Shown here one piece after another: positions 44,758 through 56,898 of a DNA stretch of 64,000 nucleotides. The translations under genes and the position numbers were made by a program. This DNA is from Heloderma charlesbogerti. Taxonomy: Eukaryota; Chordata; Lepidosauria; Squamata; Helodermatidae. Position 1 is the first letter of the stretch. Each line of letters begins with the position of its first letter. The stretch covers positions 62,001 to 126,000 of the forward strand of contig JANEZZ010000728.1 of assembly GCA_026122225.1 (NCBI GenBank), written 5' to 3'. Under the pieces are notes generated by a model that was given only the letters and a program-made list of their open reading frames with translations, was not told where the DNA came from and searched no databases.

Positions 44758-45297
44758 AAGTTATTAGTATCGTAGTCGGGGGGCCAGCCCAAGGCATTTC
44801 GCTGCCAGAGGCAAAGAACGAGATGGTGTGTCCCGTCCCTCATCCCCTCGCCACTGCCACCCTTTCTAGGTATAGAAGTCAAGCAGACTATCAGCTAAGT
44901 CCTACTTCAATGCCGGCAATGGGGCAGCATCCTCCACCTCCACCGGTGCCACATCTGAAGGGAGCAGGTTAGCTTTGGGGAGCTCAGGCAGGCCGCATGA
45001 TGCACAAGTTTCTGTCCTCCAGCATCTTGCTGCTTCTCCACCTGGCTCCTGCTTGCTGCCCCCTCAAACCAATGCTGCAATGTGGCAGCGGCAGTGTGTA
45101 TCAGGTGAGAAGAGCAACGCATGCGGACACATCGCAGTGCCTGCTGGAGTGTGCGCCCCCAACGGGCTTCCTCTCTGCCTGCTCAGTTGGTCAGGAGTCC
45201 TTCCTAATGGGACTGTCTCTGGCCAGGTTAGGTGAAACAGCCAGCCAGTCTAGGGCAGCAATAAGAAAGCATCACTGTCACCGAGGCGCTAGAGGTG
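44758..45297. other. Unidentified GC-richer DNA
   Basis: No feature supported. The 86- and 119-codon plus frames overlap each other in different phases and have no domain. Confidence 0.4.
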
Positions 45298-45648
45298 TAG
45301 GGATGTTGGAGAATTCCGCCGCAGACTGGCGTAGTGGATGCCACTTGCAGCCATAAAGCCCTTAGTTTACAGCTGCATTTAGGTTAAACTCAGCGCTTTC
45401 GGTTAAACTCAGAGCTTTACGGCCGGAAGTGGCGTCCACTATGCCATTTGCGGCTGTGTGTCTCCCAGCGATACGGTAATGGCGGCCACCATTACTGTAT
45501 TGCCAGTGGTACAGAGATGGTGTGTGGCTCTGCGGAATCCTCCTGGAGTGGAGCCGCTCCAGAGGATTCCGGGGGGAAAGGGATGGATCGCCTCCCCCAC
45601 GGGTGGATTCCCCACCGGATTGGAAGGTGGGGAATCCGTACATCCCTG
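45298..45648. mobile_element. hAT-like hairpin MITE sharing TAGGGATGT ends
   Basis: Ends TAGGGATGT and ACATCCCTG, duplication TAGAGGTG/TAGTGGTG (7 of 8; 45290-45297, 45649-45656). Inner arms GCGTAGTGGATGCCACTTGC and AAGTGGCGTCCACTATGCC pair, as do GGAATCC words near the ends. The interior differs from H1-H7, so this is a related but distinct family. Confidence 0.86.
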
Positions 45649-45656
45649 TAGTGGTG

Positions 45657-46974
45657 TAGAGGTAAATTCTGAAAGGCAGGCACTCACCATGACCGTCCCC
45701 ATAAACATGTTCCCAAGGAGAGTTCAAGAATGCAGGCAGCTGTGTTGATCCATATCAAGAAACCAGTTCTAGCAGTTTTCATCTCCACCAGAAGCAGGTC
45801 TTTGGTAAAGCTAATGGGTCTTAATTGCCTGTTCAAGACCAAGCCACCACAAACTACTTTGGGTTATGAGAATGAGATATTGTTCTTGGGAAGTTTCATT
45901 TTCCCCCAGCTACTGTGAGAACTGCAGCTAAGCCCAGAGAGAACAGGGAATGCTGAGGGTGGGTGGCAGGTGACGTGAGCATCCCTGCTAAAAACAAAAA
46001 TAATAATAAGTGTCCGGGCTGCATCCCTGTGAGCCCTGATGCCACTACACCACTGTGAGGCACTGGCTCAGGAGGAGAGGAATGGCTGGAGGGCTCATCA
46101 AGGTTTGCCGGGGGAAGCACCTGCCACTGCTCACAACAGCCACTGCCTAATTGCAGGGCTGCCCTGCATGGTTGCTTCCAAAGGAATGGCAGAAACAAGT
46201 CTGAAACAAGGGCTGTCTGGAAAATAAAAGAATAAGGGTCCTTGGTAGCATTTTCTTATGAACATTTGGTAATATGTTTCCAACTTTTTTATATATCATT
46301 GCCATCCACAGCAACAGAGTGTAAGACAGCAAAGCATCCCCCTACAGGTAAGTGTTCTTGTCTTGCTGGTTTTGAGGAAGACAAAGAACAAAGAACAAAT
46401 TAGTTATGCAAGCTCCTTTGTGTGTGTGTGGACAGACATTCTCCCAAGGTGCAACGCTCCTAGTAGTTATGGCAATTGTTAATAAAGGATCTTAAAATAA
46501 GGTGCCGCTCCAGCACTTTTATCACATCCCTTCATGTGTCATACTAATAGATTCAGGAGTTAGCATCACGACACACCAATGGTTATGAATATGCAATCAC
46601 TTTTCTCTTCAACAGCAATGTTTGGGAGTGGGGAGTTTTTGTTTTGTTTTTACCATCCTTATAAGGCATTTTTCAAGAGCCGGAGTCAGGAAGTAGGCTG
46701 TATTTTTGCTGCTATCTATCCCTGGTGTCAGCTTTGAGAAAGGGGTGTCAGGGGCTAGCGCCAACATCTGGCACAGTTGGGCAGTTGCCAGGGTCCACTG
46801 CTGATGCCAGGCCCCCACATTAACATTTTCTGCTGGCCTGACGCTCCAAACAGTACCAGGTGGCCAGATCTACCTAGCCTTTTAATTTCGCACAATGCTC
46901 CTGACCTAGCATCACTCAAGGGAGGGGGTTTTATGGGAAATTAATGCCCAGCACGTCTTAGAAAGCTGCCACCA
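45657..46974. other. Mostly unique non-coding DNA
   Basis: No supported exon. 46735-46850 (AGGGGCTAGCGCCAAC...) is locally GC-rich with no assignment. Confidence 0.4.
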
Positions 46975-47455
46975 CAGTTATGATTTGGTTATGACCTATA
47001 AAGTCCTATATGGCTTGAGATCAGGCTACCTGAAAGAAAGATCACCTTCTCCCATTTGAGACTGCCCATTTCTTCAGATCTGGAGAAGCCTTTATTTCAA
47101 GAAAGAAGCATTTGGCGGTGACCCAGGAGAGGGCCTTTTCAGTGGCCGCTCCCTAGCTGTGCAACTCCCTCCTGAGGAAGGCTATGTTCACTCCCTCTCT
47201 GTTATCCTTCTGCCAGCAGGCAAAGACCATTGTATTCAAGTGGGTCTTTGGTGTATAAGCAAGTCTGTTGGGTTGGAGGCTATAACTCTGTAACTGTTGT
47301 GTTTTACCTATAATTTTGTGTTTTTAATTGTGTTTAATGTATTTGTTTTATTATTGTTTTTATCAAGTTTTACTAGTGATAGTAAGCCACCTTGAGTGCC
47401 ATTTTTGGCAGAAAGGTGGAGTACAACTACAAGTCAAATGATAAATAAATAGGTA
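46975..47455 (+). mobile_element. L2-type LINE 3' end
   Basis: Disrupted frames read YDLVMTYKVLYGLRSGYLKE-like and RAFSVAAPxLCNSLPEEGY-like text, the C terminus of L2-type ORF2. The 3' part has AGTAAGCCACCTTGAGTGCC, GGCAGAAAGGTGGAGTACAA and an AAATAAATA tail. Confidence 0.72.
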
Positions 47456-47640
47456 GGTCTGCCAGAGTCCACTGACAGAGAAGACATTACTCTGGAGGTC
47501 ACTTCTCCCAGGGCTCCTCAAACCTGGAGCCAGCCCAGGCAGACATGTTCACCTTGGCTATAGCTTCGGGTAAGAAGGCAGGTATGACAGAATTGGACAT
47601 GAATGAAAGTCACAGGAAAGGAAACATGAGCAAGGTTGTC

Positions 47641-47969
47641 ATAGGGTTGGATCCAGATTTAGCCATGTGCAACTGGGTTGGCAGAAGTGCCTCTGCCCCC
47701 CATGGCAGCCCCTCCAGCCCCATCAAAATATACACAAGGGGTTGGGGACCCTACTGAATGGGGTGAGCTATGGAGCAAGGCCGAAGGAAGATCCTTGAAA
47801 AAATTTAACAGATGTACCTTCTGTGACTTGAGCACACTCCGGGAAAGAGCAGAGGACAGGAAGGCCTGGCAAGCTACGGTCCATGGGGTCACGAAGAGTC
47901 GGACATGACTTAACGACTGAACAACAACAACCTTCTGTGAGTGGAGCCCTTCTGTCAACACAGGGCAAA
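47641..47969 (-). repeat. Dispersed GGGTTGGATCCAG repeat, split by BovB
   Basis: Inverted match to 35217-35445 (GTGCAACTGGGTTGGCAGAAGTG...; right part GTGGAGCCCTTCTGTC). The BovB fragment 47827-47929 sits inside with its own target duplication. Confidence 0.6.
47827..47929 (+). mobile_element. BovB (RTE) LINE 3' end, 5'-truncated
   Basis: GTCCATGGGGTCACGAAGAG, GTCGGACATGACTTAACGAC and a CAACAA tail match the BovB 3' end. The upstream frame reads EDRKAWQATVHGVTKSRT, the end of the BovB protein. It is flanked by an 11-bp direct repeat ACCTTCTGTGA (47816-47826, 47930-47940). BovB is known from squamates and ruminants through horizontal transfer; this copy is 103 bp. Confidence 0.88.
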
Positions 47970-48269
47970 TCCTGAATCGAACCAAAGATGTGCAGTTGGA
48001 AGATCACAGTCTGCGATGAAAATGAGCTGGATTTTTAAACCAACTCCATAATTGTCACCTGAAATCTCATTGGGAACAGCTCGTTTGATTGGGTTCTGCC
48101 ATCCGCCTTGTAAATTCACAGTTACCTCCCCAAACGTGCCTTCCCATGGTTTGCTAGTCAGCATGTGTTCCCTCAGTTTGTTCAGTTTCCTGCAGAGGAG
48201 TCTTGCCTCACAAGGAGAGTTAGGTGTGGATTCATTGGCCACATCCACAGGTTGCGTATTAGCATAAAG

Positions 48270-48655
48270 CAAAGGTGGGCAACTCCAGGGGTCAGGGGAC
48301 CGCATTGCCCCCTGGACTCCACTAGGGCTGCACCCTTGCTCCCACTGCTGCTGTGTTGCTGAATTTGCCAATGAAACTTTTTAACAGGGAGCTGGTGCCT
48401 GGGAAAAAAGGCCCCCTTTTAAAAGCAAAAAGCCAGGGTTTGCTACTGGATTTTCATATCCAGGGCTTTAAAATTACCCTTTTTGCTGCTGCCACACAAC
48501 CAAATTTCAGCAACAAACCAAGCTATTTGCTTTTAAAGGGAGGTTGTTGTTACTGTCAAATTTTGGTGATATGATAGCGGCGGGGCACTGGGGGTGGTGC
48601 AAAAAAGCCGGGGGATGACACACGCGGTCCCTGAGCCATGAGTTGCCCACCCCTG
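48270..48655. mobile_element. hAT-like MITE, CAGGGGTGGGCAAC family
   Basis: Ends CAAAGGTGGGCAACTC and GAGTTGCCCACCCCTG, flanks GCATAAAG/ATATAAAG (6 of 8). Interior includes AAATTTGG/CAAATTTCAG foldback words. 386 bp. Confidence 0.8.
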
Positions 48656-48663
48656 ATATAAAG

Positions 48664-49534
48664 GGTGCTAACATTTGCACTGTCAGGACCCTCATCTGAA
48701 ACAGCATGGGCTCAGAATCCCCCAAAAGGAGCTCACCAGATCCCTCAGCTTAGCAGCACTGGAGACAGATGTCAGGACCCGCACCCGGAGCAGCAGCCTG
48801 GCTTGAGCCTCCAACTTGGAAAAGCTGGTCCAGCCCATCGGTCCGGTGGCACCCGAGGGCAACCAGGCTCCCACCCCATGGCCAGCCCTGAGCCCAGTAG
48901 ACCAGGGGCTGTTGAGCACAAGACGCCTGAGCCAGGACCTCAATAATCCATGCCAATGAAGCCTCCCAAGGAACTGGCTGTCTTCACACCACAGACTCGC
49001 AGCTCCATGTCAACCTGGCACTGCACTCTGAGGGACATGTTGTAACAGAAGAGGGGTACTAGGCTGTAAGCCAAAGTCCTGACCCTTAAAGCCTCCCCTC
49101 CTTCAGCAAGGGGTGGTGCTTAGGAGGGGTGGATTGGAGGCAGAGGTTCATAAGGGTTTACCAGCACCCTTTGTCAGAGCAAGATGCCTACTTGGCTCCG
49201 TGTCAAGACCAGGAGAGGTCACGCTGAGCCTTCTGTGGCTCAGAACCTAATCTTCTTCCAGACTGCGCCAGCTTGTCAGTCCTCACCCTATTTGGTTAAA
49301 CTCATTCTGCCCAGCCAATGCTTAAAGGAGATTTCAAACCCACAAACATATTGTAACAGGGAACATCCTTTCAAAGAAGGATTCAAAGAAGACTTTCCCC
49401 TTGGCCAAGAGAGTCCAGGTACAGAGGTGTGCATGCGCATCAACGTGAGCTGATGGCCTGAGCTTTCATGCTTCTTTTGTTCTAAGAGAGGCATGTGTTA
49501 CTCCAGCTCTAAGATGTGTTAAAGAAAAGGACTA
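48664..49534. other. Unidentified GC-rich DNA
   Basis: 48680-49010 has a Pro/Gln-rich open frame (48665-48946) with competing minus frames. I could not assign it; an LTR remnant is possible. No exon signals. Confidence 0.3.
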
Positions 49535-49542
49535 GTTTATTT

Positions 49543-49995
49543 TAGGGATGTTCGTCGCCAGGAAACCTGGCCCTTTTGAGGCTCTCTGAATTTCCATGGC
49601 AACCCCAGCTTGGCTTACATTTGCAAACCAAGCTGTGCTTTTCCCCCCAAATCCAGAAACTTTTCCCATTTAAAAAAAATTACATAAACAGAAAATTGTG
49701 CAAATTACAAATGCAATTTGCATAATTTGTGCAAATATCAGGCTGTAATTTGCATAATTTGCACAAATTACACAAATAACAGCAACATTTTGCACAAATT
49801 ATACAAATTGCAGCTGCAATTTGTGCAAATTTCTATTTACGCAAATTAAAGAAGAACACCAGAAAATCCACGCACTGGCCCGACAATGCAGATCGAACTG
49901 GGGCAGCTTGCAGGAAACAAGCCCAAGTCCGGGGGGCTGAGCTGATGAAAGGTCAGTGAGCTCCACTCCCCAGATGGATCCCTCCAACATCCCTA
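49543..49995. mobile_element. hAT-like MITE with GCAAATT-rich interior
   Basis: Ends TAGGGATGTTCGTC and CAACATCCCTA, perfect 8-bp duplication GTTTATTT (49535-49542, 49996-50003). The middle (49680-49850) is a run of overlapping AATTTGCA/TGCAAATT inverted words. Confidence 0.92.
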
Positions 49996-50003
49996 GTTTA
50001 TTT

Positions 50004-51239
50004 TAAGGTTTTGCTATAACCGAAATACTCACCTAGCCAGACCAATACCACAGGTTAGGTATCTAAGAAAGGTGTATTATTTTGTTTTGAACTTTTTCTC
50101 CATTTCTAGTTTTTAAATGCCATATCAATTCTGACTTCCATAAAGTCAGAACTGTGGTTAATTAGTGCTTACCCTCCCATACAGACTTGGCCATCCGCAC
50201 TACTGAGGGTCAAACTATACATAACTTTAATAATGTCATTCTGCCCTTGAGTGCAGGATAGTTGCTCACAAATTGCCAGCACAGGGAGCTCAATCTGGAT
50301 CAGTACCCTAGCGTGGGATACCCTGCCATACACATACACACCTGCAATTGGAACTGCCCCCCACAAGGTCCTATTAAAATGAATGAGAATTTGGGACACT
50401 TGACAATTATTGGGGTAGCTTTTTATTCTTTTGGGCCATTTTACTTGGGCAAACCAAATAATTCTCAAAGGCTGTTCAAATGACTTGAGTTGGTGGCTAC
50501 TGTTAAATTAACTTTAATAAAGTTTTGTGTGTCCTCATAGCCTATCTTGAATGTGACCCTCCACAATGTAAAGGGCACTGTGTGCATGCAAATATTGCTC
50601 TGTAGCTGTGGCCAGTTTGGTGCATGAATGCTGGCACCCAAGCAGTCATGGCATTATGGGTAACAAGTGCAATGATTCAATGTACAGCCCTCCAATGTCC
50701 TTTAATCTGATCCTTGTTTACATTTCAAGGGTGGCTCACTCAATGCAATCCAGCAACATTCTCCAAACTCTTCATTTATAATTAATACCGTACATTCTTC
50801 TTTTAAATATTTGATCAATCCAGATGTTCAAAAGCAAAGTGCCGCCAAAGAACTGGTGCTCCAAATTAGAGTTGTGTGTGAATTCTGGGGTCAAGACACC
50901 AAACATGTTCAGGATATGCAGTTTCCCTTATGAAATCCTGTTACCATACGGTACTATGCATGTCCCTTGCGCGTTTCTGCAGATCCATTAGGCAGCTGAA
51001 GTGCAAGGCCTCTGATGGTTCCTGGAATGTGGCACTGCACAACAGCTGTTTCACAAGGAGTAGATATGGCTTGGTTGTAAATGCTCAGCTTCGAAGCCCT
51101 GTGCATGGCCTGTGTAGACACACGCTAAGCCTGAAGATGAATACCTTTCATTCATGTGTGCTAAAGGCAATCGCTGTATGTTAGAGCCGACTGCTGTACT
51201 GGGAAGGAAGCTTCCTCCCAGGATTTCCATTCCTTAGAA
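50004..51239. other. Mostly unique non-coding DNA
   Basis: No gene. A GGGTCAAACTATACATAAC word at 50206 recalls similar words at 22674 and 30686 (CAAACTAGA), perhaps the edge of a dispersed repeat. Confidence 0.4.
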
Positions 51240-51780
51240 TGTAGTAGCACTTTGAGGAAATAATAAAAATGGGCCTTAATTCAGTTATTTCCTTAGTGCC
51301 ATATTTAGTGCAATAAGTGAGCACAATACAAACAGAACTGAATACACATAACCACTCAACTCCACCTTGAAATCATTGCTGGAATAATAGGTTAATATTA
51401 TTTGGGGAAGATTAAGGTGCTATGGTAATTCATCACTTTGTTTGTTAATTAGTTCTGCATAATCACTAAGACACCACCTAGAATGTTTATCTGCTTCTAA
51501 TCGGTGGGCAGCAGCTTGCCAAAATTTGCTTTAATCTTGCTAATAGCAGAAACAAATGAAACCATTTATTAGAAATGAATTTCTGATTTGGAGGAGAAAA
51601 GAGGTCAATTCCATGCAAGTTGATTTTTCTTTCTTTCACAGTACGTGACAAAATCCGTTTTGTACATAACATTTTACACCACATAGACATCAACATAGGT
51701 GGGTGGATGGATGGGACACAAGGATTCTGTGACATTTGTATTTGTTAATTCGAATGTGAAAATGGTATTTGTGCTTTTGA
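51240..51780. other. Repeat-free AT-rich stretch
   Basis: No repeat or MITE recognised, with several TAATTA/TTAATT motifs. Conserved non-coding DNA is possible but cannot be judged without alignments. Confidence 0.3.
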
Positions 51781-52800
51781 CATACGTACTTGATAAATAG
51801 GCCTATTTTATTGTTTATAGCAATAGTTACTCATTGAGTAGTACAATGTACCTGTCCAGAACTATAAGTGTTCCTAAGTAATCATAATATGTCATATGAA
51901 ACATGGAAGATAGTTTCCGCTGGCCTCCATAGATGGCATCTCTATCCATCTTGAGTAACAGAGGCAGCAATCTATACTCATTTATCAGGGAGTAAGCCCC
52001 ATTGAACTCAGTGGGAAGTATTTGTGAGTAGACATATAGGATAGCACTGTTAGGCTACAATCCTAAACACATTTCCAAGAAATAAACCTCATTAAACATA
52101 GTTGGACTTACGTCTGAGTAAATATCCATAGGATTGGTCTGTTAACATCACTTCCATTTTTAAGATTGTTGTAAAAGTACATAACTTTCCACAAAACACT
52201 CTTTCTGCTTTGGAAAAATATGGAATAGAAAATTACCAATAAGAATAAATATGTTTTAAAATGTCTGTATGTACTAATATGCTCACTATATAACAAATGT
52301 CATAAAACAGTGGATACAAGAGGACAAAGTTCCTGACAGAATAACATTAGGAAGGAACTCAAGTTAGCAGGTTTCTGCTGTATTAACTTTGAATTATAAT
52401 TTATCTATGGCAAGGGGAAAAAGAGAGTTTGATGCATAGGACTATGTATATGGTGTGGATAACTACATCTGTCAGGGTATAATAAAATGTTGATATAAAT
52501 AAATCTTGGGATTTACCACCCCAAACTGGTACAATCTTCTAATTACAGCATTGATGAGATTGACTTCAAACTGGCTGCAGGATAAATAAAATAAACCACG
52601 AAGCTCCATGCACCATGCTGAGCACCCCAATAAAAACAATGATCTAAACAAAACAATTGGGACAGAACTCATTACAGTAAAAAGACAAAAAATACACAGA
52701 TGCACACAATTCTGTTCTTGTACACATTTACTTGGAAGTAAGTAACATGGTTTCAAGAGGATGTACAGCCACATCACGGTGCTTAAGATACAGCAGGCAC
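51781..52800. other. Unique DNA with two dispersed-repeat fragments
   Basis: 51972-52040 and 52050-52135 are two adjacent minus copies of the 70-bp repeat (AGTAAGCCCCATTGAACTC; AATAAACCTCATTAAACAT). Otherwise AT-rich with no gene. Confidence 0.5.
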
Positions 52801-53211
52801 TAATGATGGATAAAATGGCAATTTCAGTTTCTCTGAGTTTCTCGTTCTTTCAGTCTTAACTTCAGTTCATCCACAACTCTGTGATTTTTTTTAAAGTTCA
52901 TATGAAAATTCATAAGCATTTTCTTGCACATTGATTCTAATACATGCATTTTTGTTTGCATTTTTGCCTAATATACATAAACATTTTGCAAGCAATTTTC
53001 CTAATATAATGCATTTTTAAATGTTCTTTTCCCTGCTATATGCATTTCTGCACACACTTTTTGATTGGAGAACTCCATCGCAAAACTCAGAGAAGTGCGA
53101 ATTTTGAAGGATAATTGAGTTTTGATTCACATAGTGGTTTAAAAGTGCAAAGGTACTTAAGAGCACATTAAAATCTGAACTGAACAAATTCTTCCCCCCA
53201 CCCTATCCCTA
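52801..53211. mobile_element. hAT-like MITE (family B)
   Basis: Perfect 8-bp duplication GCAGGCAC (52793-52800, 53212-53219). Right end CCTATCCCTA is intact; the left end TAATGATGGATAAAA has decayed from TAGGGATG. TGCATTTTT-rich interior and GAACTGAACAAATT near the right end as in 42146-42585. Confidence 0.88.
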
Positions 53212-53219
53212 GCAGGCAC

Positions 53220-55596
53220 AATAGATCATCAAGATCAAGCCAAATTCAGCTCACAAACCCTTGTATTATGGCCTACCAGCAATTACTTCCTATATACCCA
53301 ACCCCTGTTCTTTGCAGCTTATCTAGGGGGTTGGATCTGCCTTCCATCGATGGAAGACCAAGTTCATTCTTTCAGTCTTTTTTTTTCTTTTGAAAGACCT
53401 AGGTTATATATTACAAATATAAAGTTAATTGATTCACTAAGAATTTGAGCAACTGCAATGACTCGAGTAAAAAAGGTGCTTGTGATGGTCTAAATGTGAC
53501 AACTGTTTGATTGGCGACTCCACTCTAAACACAATGGGTTGGATTCAGATTTGCCCCTGTAGCAGAAGGGCTCTCTTCATGGAAGGTGTGCCTGCCCAGT
53601 TTGGGGGGAATCCCTTCTCCTCCCTGCACCACAGCTCACCTTTCTGTGGGTGAGGTGCTGGCTGGGAATTATGGGAGCTGCAGTTATGGGAGTTATGGAG
53701 AAGGTTGTCCACGTGCGGTGTTGTGCTACTGTTGCTACATTAGCACACGCTGATCAATATCACAACATGCTCATACTTAGGAAGCTGGCTGATATTACAT
53801 AGTCATGGTCTCATCTGGAACCATGGACACTTTGGCTGCACATGATGACATCTAGCAAAACTCCCTCCCCTCGGCCATTGGGATGATGCATTCATGAGGG
53901 CCACTTGTCTCCCCATGCGAACAGGGAGTGGGAATTCTCCATGCCACGTAACCCCAATCCTGTCTTTGCACACAGCGCATCACCCCCTAGGCAGTTGTGC
54001 ATAGGGAGTGAATGTCTGGAAGGACAGGGCTGGCCTACTCATGTATAGCTGTATGTGTGTAGTCCTCCAGACAAACTGGAACCCAAATATTCCAAATGTC
54101 TGGAGGGGATGGCCTATGCACAGAGGCTTCCCCCTCCAGATGTTTGTGCTCTATGTGTGAGTGCTGGGGTGGGTGGGTGGCATGACAGGTTTGATATCAG
54201 GGCAGGGCTGTGCACACAGCCCCACTTCCTACTTGTATGTGGAAATAGGTAGGTTTAAGGACTTAGAAGTAATGTGTTCCTAAACAGGACTGTGGGCTAA
54301 TCAGTTCCCTAGATTCCCATTCAAACCTTGACATCTACCCTACTAGCCATTTTCCCATCTGCACTAGTCCTCATGATTTATCACTTCTACTTTTGGCCCA
54401 TCTGCCTAAATGGATCATAATGTATGAGTAGATACGGGCATTTTTATGCCTTTGTTAGCTCTTGCTGTAACTGGTGGAAATGCACATTTTCAAACAGCAT
54501 GTCAGATTTATCTCTTGGCCTGTACTCTCTTAATGTAACTGCAATATGATGTGTGTCAAATGACTGATGGAAAGAAATGCAACGTTCTTTTCCTATAATG
54601 GATTTTTAATTGTTAAAAGTGAACAACAAATCACTCTGAGTTGATGATAGCTGGCAAAGAGAAGGCCAAAAAAAAGAACCTGGAGAAATTCTGCATAAAT
54701 GTTTCATCCCTATTGAGTGATCAGTGGTTGGGGAAAAGGGGGCAGAGCCAGAGGAAGGGGACTTGGCCATCTGGGGAACCTTGGAGGGCTGGATTGGGAC
54801 ACTGGTTGGGGGTATTTGGCCCCCAGGTCTGAGGTTCTGCACCCCTGCTTTAGTAAAGCAGGGAAAATATAGTAGACATGAACTACAGGTTCCACTGTGC
54901 TGGTACTTCCCTATATCCCCATTCAAAACAGAGGCTTGGATCCTAAGATAAATTAATTTAAGGAAGCTCATCGAAGGAACATTTTCCCATCTGTTCCCTT
55001 CCAACTCCCTGCACCTCCTGGAAAGACTCTCTAGATTGTTGGGGGACCGTCCTGAATAGTGTAGGAGGAAGGGGGGAAAACACGGCATCTGTGAACATCC
55101 TTAACTTAACTCACCTTAGGGTCCATGCCCAATTTGGGGTGATTCCCCCCTCCAGGCTCATGCCTCATCTCACATTGTTGAAAGGGCCTCATGACCCGCT
55201 GGAGAAGCTTTAGGGAGGGGGAGGGGATCCAAGCCAGAGTCTTTTTGCTTGAGGCTAATAAGGAAACATAAGCAGCAGCGCAACCTGATCCAGCTTCTGA
55301 ATGGCCTGGATATGTCATTCTCAGGAGGCTTAAAGTACAGTGCCCATTTATACTGTGCTGATTTGTTTGGCAACTATCAGACCATTTGGGGCTGGGGATG
55401 TGGATGTCCATATTGAGTTCATGCCATTCTACAAAGCCTGCACCGCAAGCTACCCATCTACAGAAAAGCAAAGCCAGAGGAGGGTCAGCTACAGATGTCC
55501 TGTCCTCAGGGGTCAAGGTGAGATGTCGACATGGAATTCTCTTGCACCACACTGTACCAATCTGAGCAACAGGAACCTTCTCCCAAGCATACGGCT
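53220..55596. other. Mostly unique non-coding DNA
   Basis: 53535-53640 is a partial GGGTTGGATTCAG dispersed repeat. The minus frames at 54606-55088 and 55106-55552 (160 and 148 codons) have no recognisable domain and no splice support. Confidence 0.4.
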
Positions 55597-55712
55597 TGCT
55601 TTATTTGTTTGTTTATTTGACATTTATATGTGACATTTCCTCCAAGGAGCTCAAGGGGGCATACATGGTTCTCCAACCATTATATCTTCACAACAGCCCT
55701 GTGGCGGCTGAT
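55597..55712 (-). mobile_element. Sauria-type SINE 3' part
   Basis: Complement of the 3' half: tail TTTATTTGTTTGTTTATTTG, then CTCCAAGGAGCTCAAGG, GGCATACATGGTTCTCC and TCACAACAGCCCTGTGG. The tRNA-like head is missing or too decayed. Confidence 0.75.
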
Positions 55713-55929
55713 AGAGGTTGATGGGTGGCAAGGTGTCCTCTTTTACAGAGACAGTTCTCTATTTGAAGGGCTGCTAGAGGGCCATCCTCTATTTGAAGGA
55801 CTGTCCTGTTCAATTCCAGTTTAAAGGTAAAGAACCAAAAGAACTGTTGTCCATCCACAATTAGCACCTGGGCAGCAGGCTGAACAGCTGGCACACAGGC
55901 CACCTGGTCATTTGGTGAGATGTACTGTT

Positions 55930-55998
55930 CAAATTATAATAATTATTTAAATTATAATGATTATTTACTATATTTCTATTTAAATTATAATAATTCTT
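55930..55998. repeat. AT-rich tandem (AAATTATAATRATTATTT)n
   Basis: About three imperfect units. Confidence 0.7.
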
Positions 55999-56104
55999 TC
56001 TAAATGTGCATCTATACCTATAAAGTACCATATGCAAATGTCCACTTTTGTCCACTTTGGGGGGGTCATTCATAAGTGCCCCCTCCTACCCAAGCAGCTT
56101 CAAG

Positions 56105-56818
56105 GCAGAAAACAACAGAATGACATTTAATAGGGATAAAGGCCAAGTTCTGCACCTAGGAAAAAGAAACCAAATGCACAGTTACAAGATGGGGGATATG
56201 TGGCTCAACCACACTACAAGCGAGAAAGATCTTGGAATTGTTGTTGATCACAAGCTGAATATGAGCCAACAATGTGATGTGGCTGCAAAAAAGGCAAATG
56301 CTATTTTGGGCTGCATTAATAGAAGCATCGCTTCCAAATCCCGGGAAGTACTAGTTCCCCTCTACTCAGCACTGGTTAGGCCTCATCTGGAGTACTGTGT
56401 CCAGTTCTGGGCACCACACTTTAAGAAGGATGTAGACAAACTGGAGAGGGTTCAGAGGAGGGCAACAAAGATGATCAGGGGACTGGAAACAAAGCCCTAT
56501 GAAGAGAGACTGAAAGAACTGGGCATGTTTAGCCTTGAGAAGAGAAGACTGAGGGGAGATATGATAGCACTCTTCAAGTACTTGAAAGGTTGTCACAGAG
56601 AAGAAGGCCAGGATCTCTTCTTGATCATCCCAGAGTGCAGGACACGGAATAATGGGCTCAAGTTACAGGAAGCCAGATTCTGGCTGAACATCAGGAAAAA
56701 CTTCCTGACTGTAAGAGCAATACGTCAATGGAACCAATTACCTGGGGAGGTGGTGGGCTCTCCCGCAGTGGAGGCCTTCAAGATGAGGCTGGACAGCCAT
56801 TTGTCAGGGATGCTCTGA
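56105..56818 (+). pseudogene. CR1 ORF2 C-terminal part of copy 3
   Basis: An uninterrupted frame covers the thumb and C-terminal region after the reverse transcriptase catalytic site: AENNRMTFNRDK, LGIVVDHKLNMSQQCD, LVRPHLEYCVQFWAP, RVQRRATKMIRGLE, YEERLKELGMFSLEKRRLRG and WNQLPGEVVGSP, ending SGML. The catalytic FADD block is absent through 5' truncation, so it cannot be active. The first 19 codons of the open frame (from 56048) belong to flanking DNA. Confidence 0.9.
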
Positions 56819-56898
56819 CTTGGATTCCTGCATTGAGCAGGGGGTTGGACTCGATGGCCTTGTAGGTCCCTTCCAACCCTACTATTCTATGATTCTAT
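56105..56898 (+). mobile_element. CR1 LINE copy 3, 5'-truncated
   Basis: Matches copy 1 from about 14226 to the 3' end and ends TATTCTATGATTCTATAA. It contains the 116 bp lost from copy 1. Clean sequence with an intact terminal frame suggests it is younger than the other two. Confidence 0.93.

Noticed and set aside
54606..55552. Two minus frames of 160 and 148 codons as possible exons
   Set aside because: No recognisable domain, no supporting acceptor/donor pair, and competing frames of similar length.
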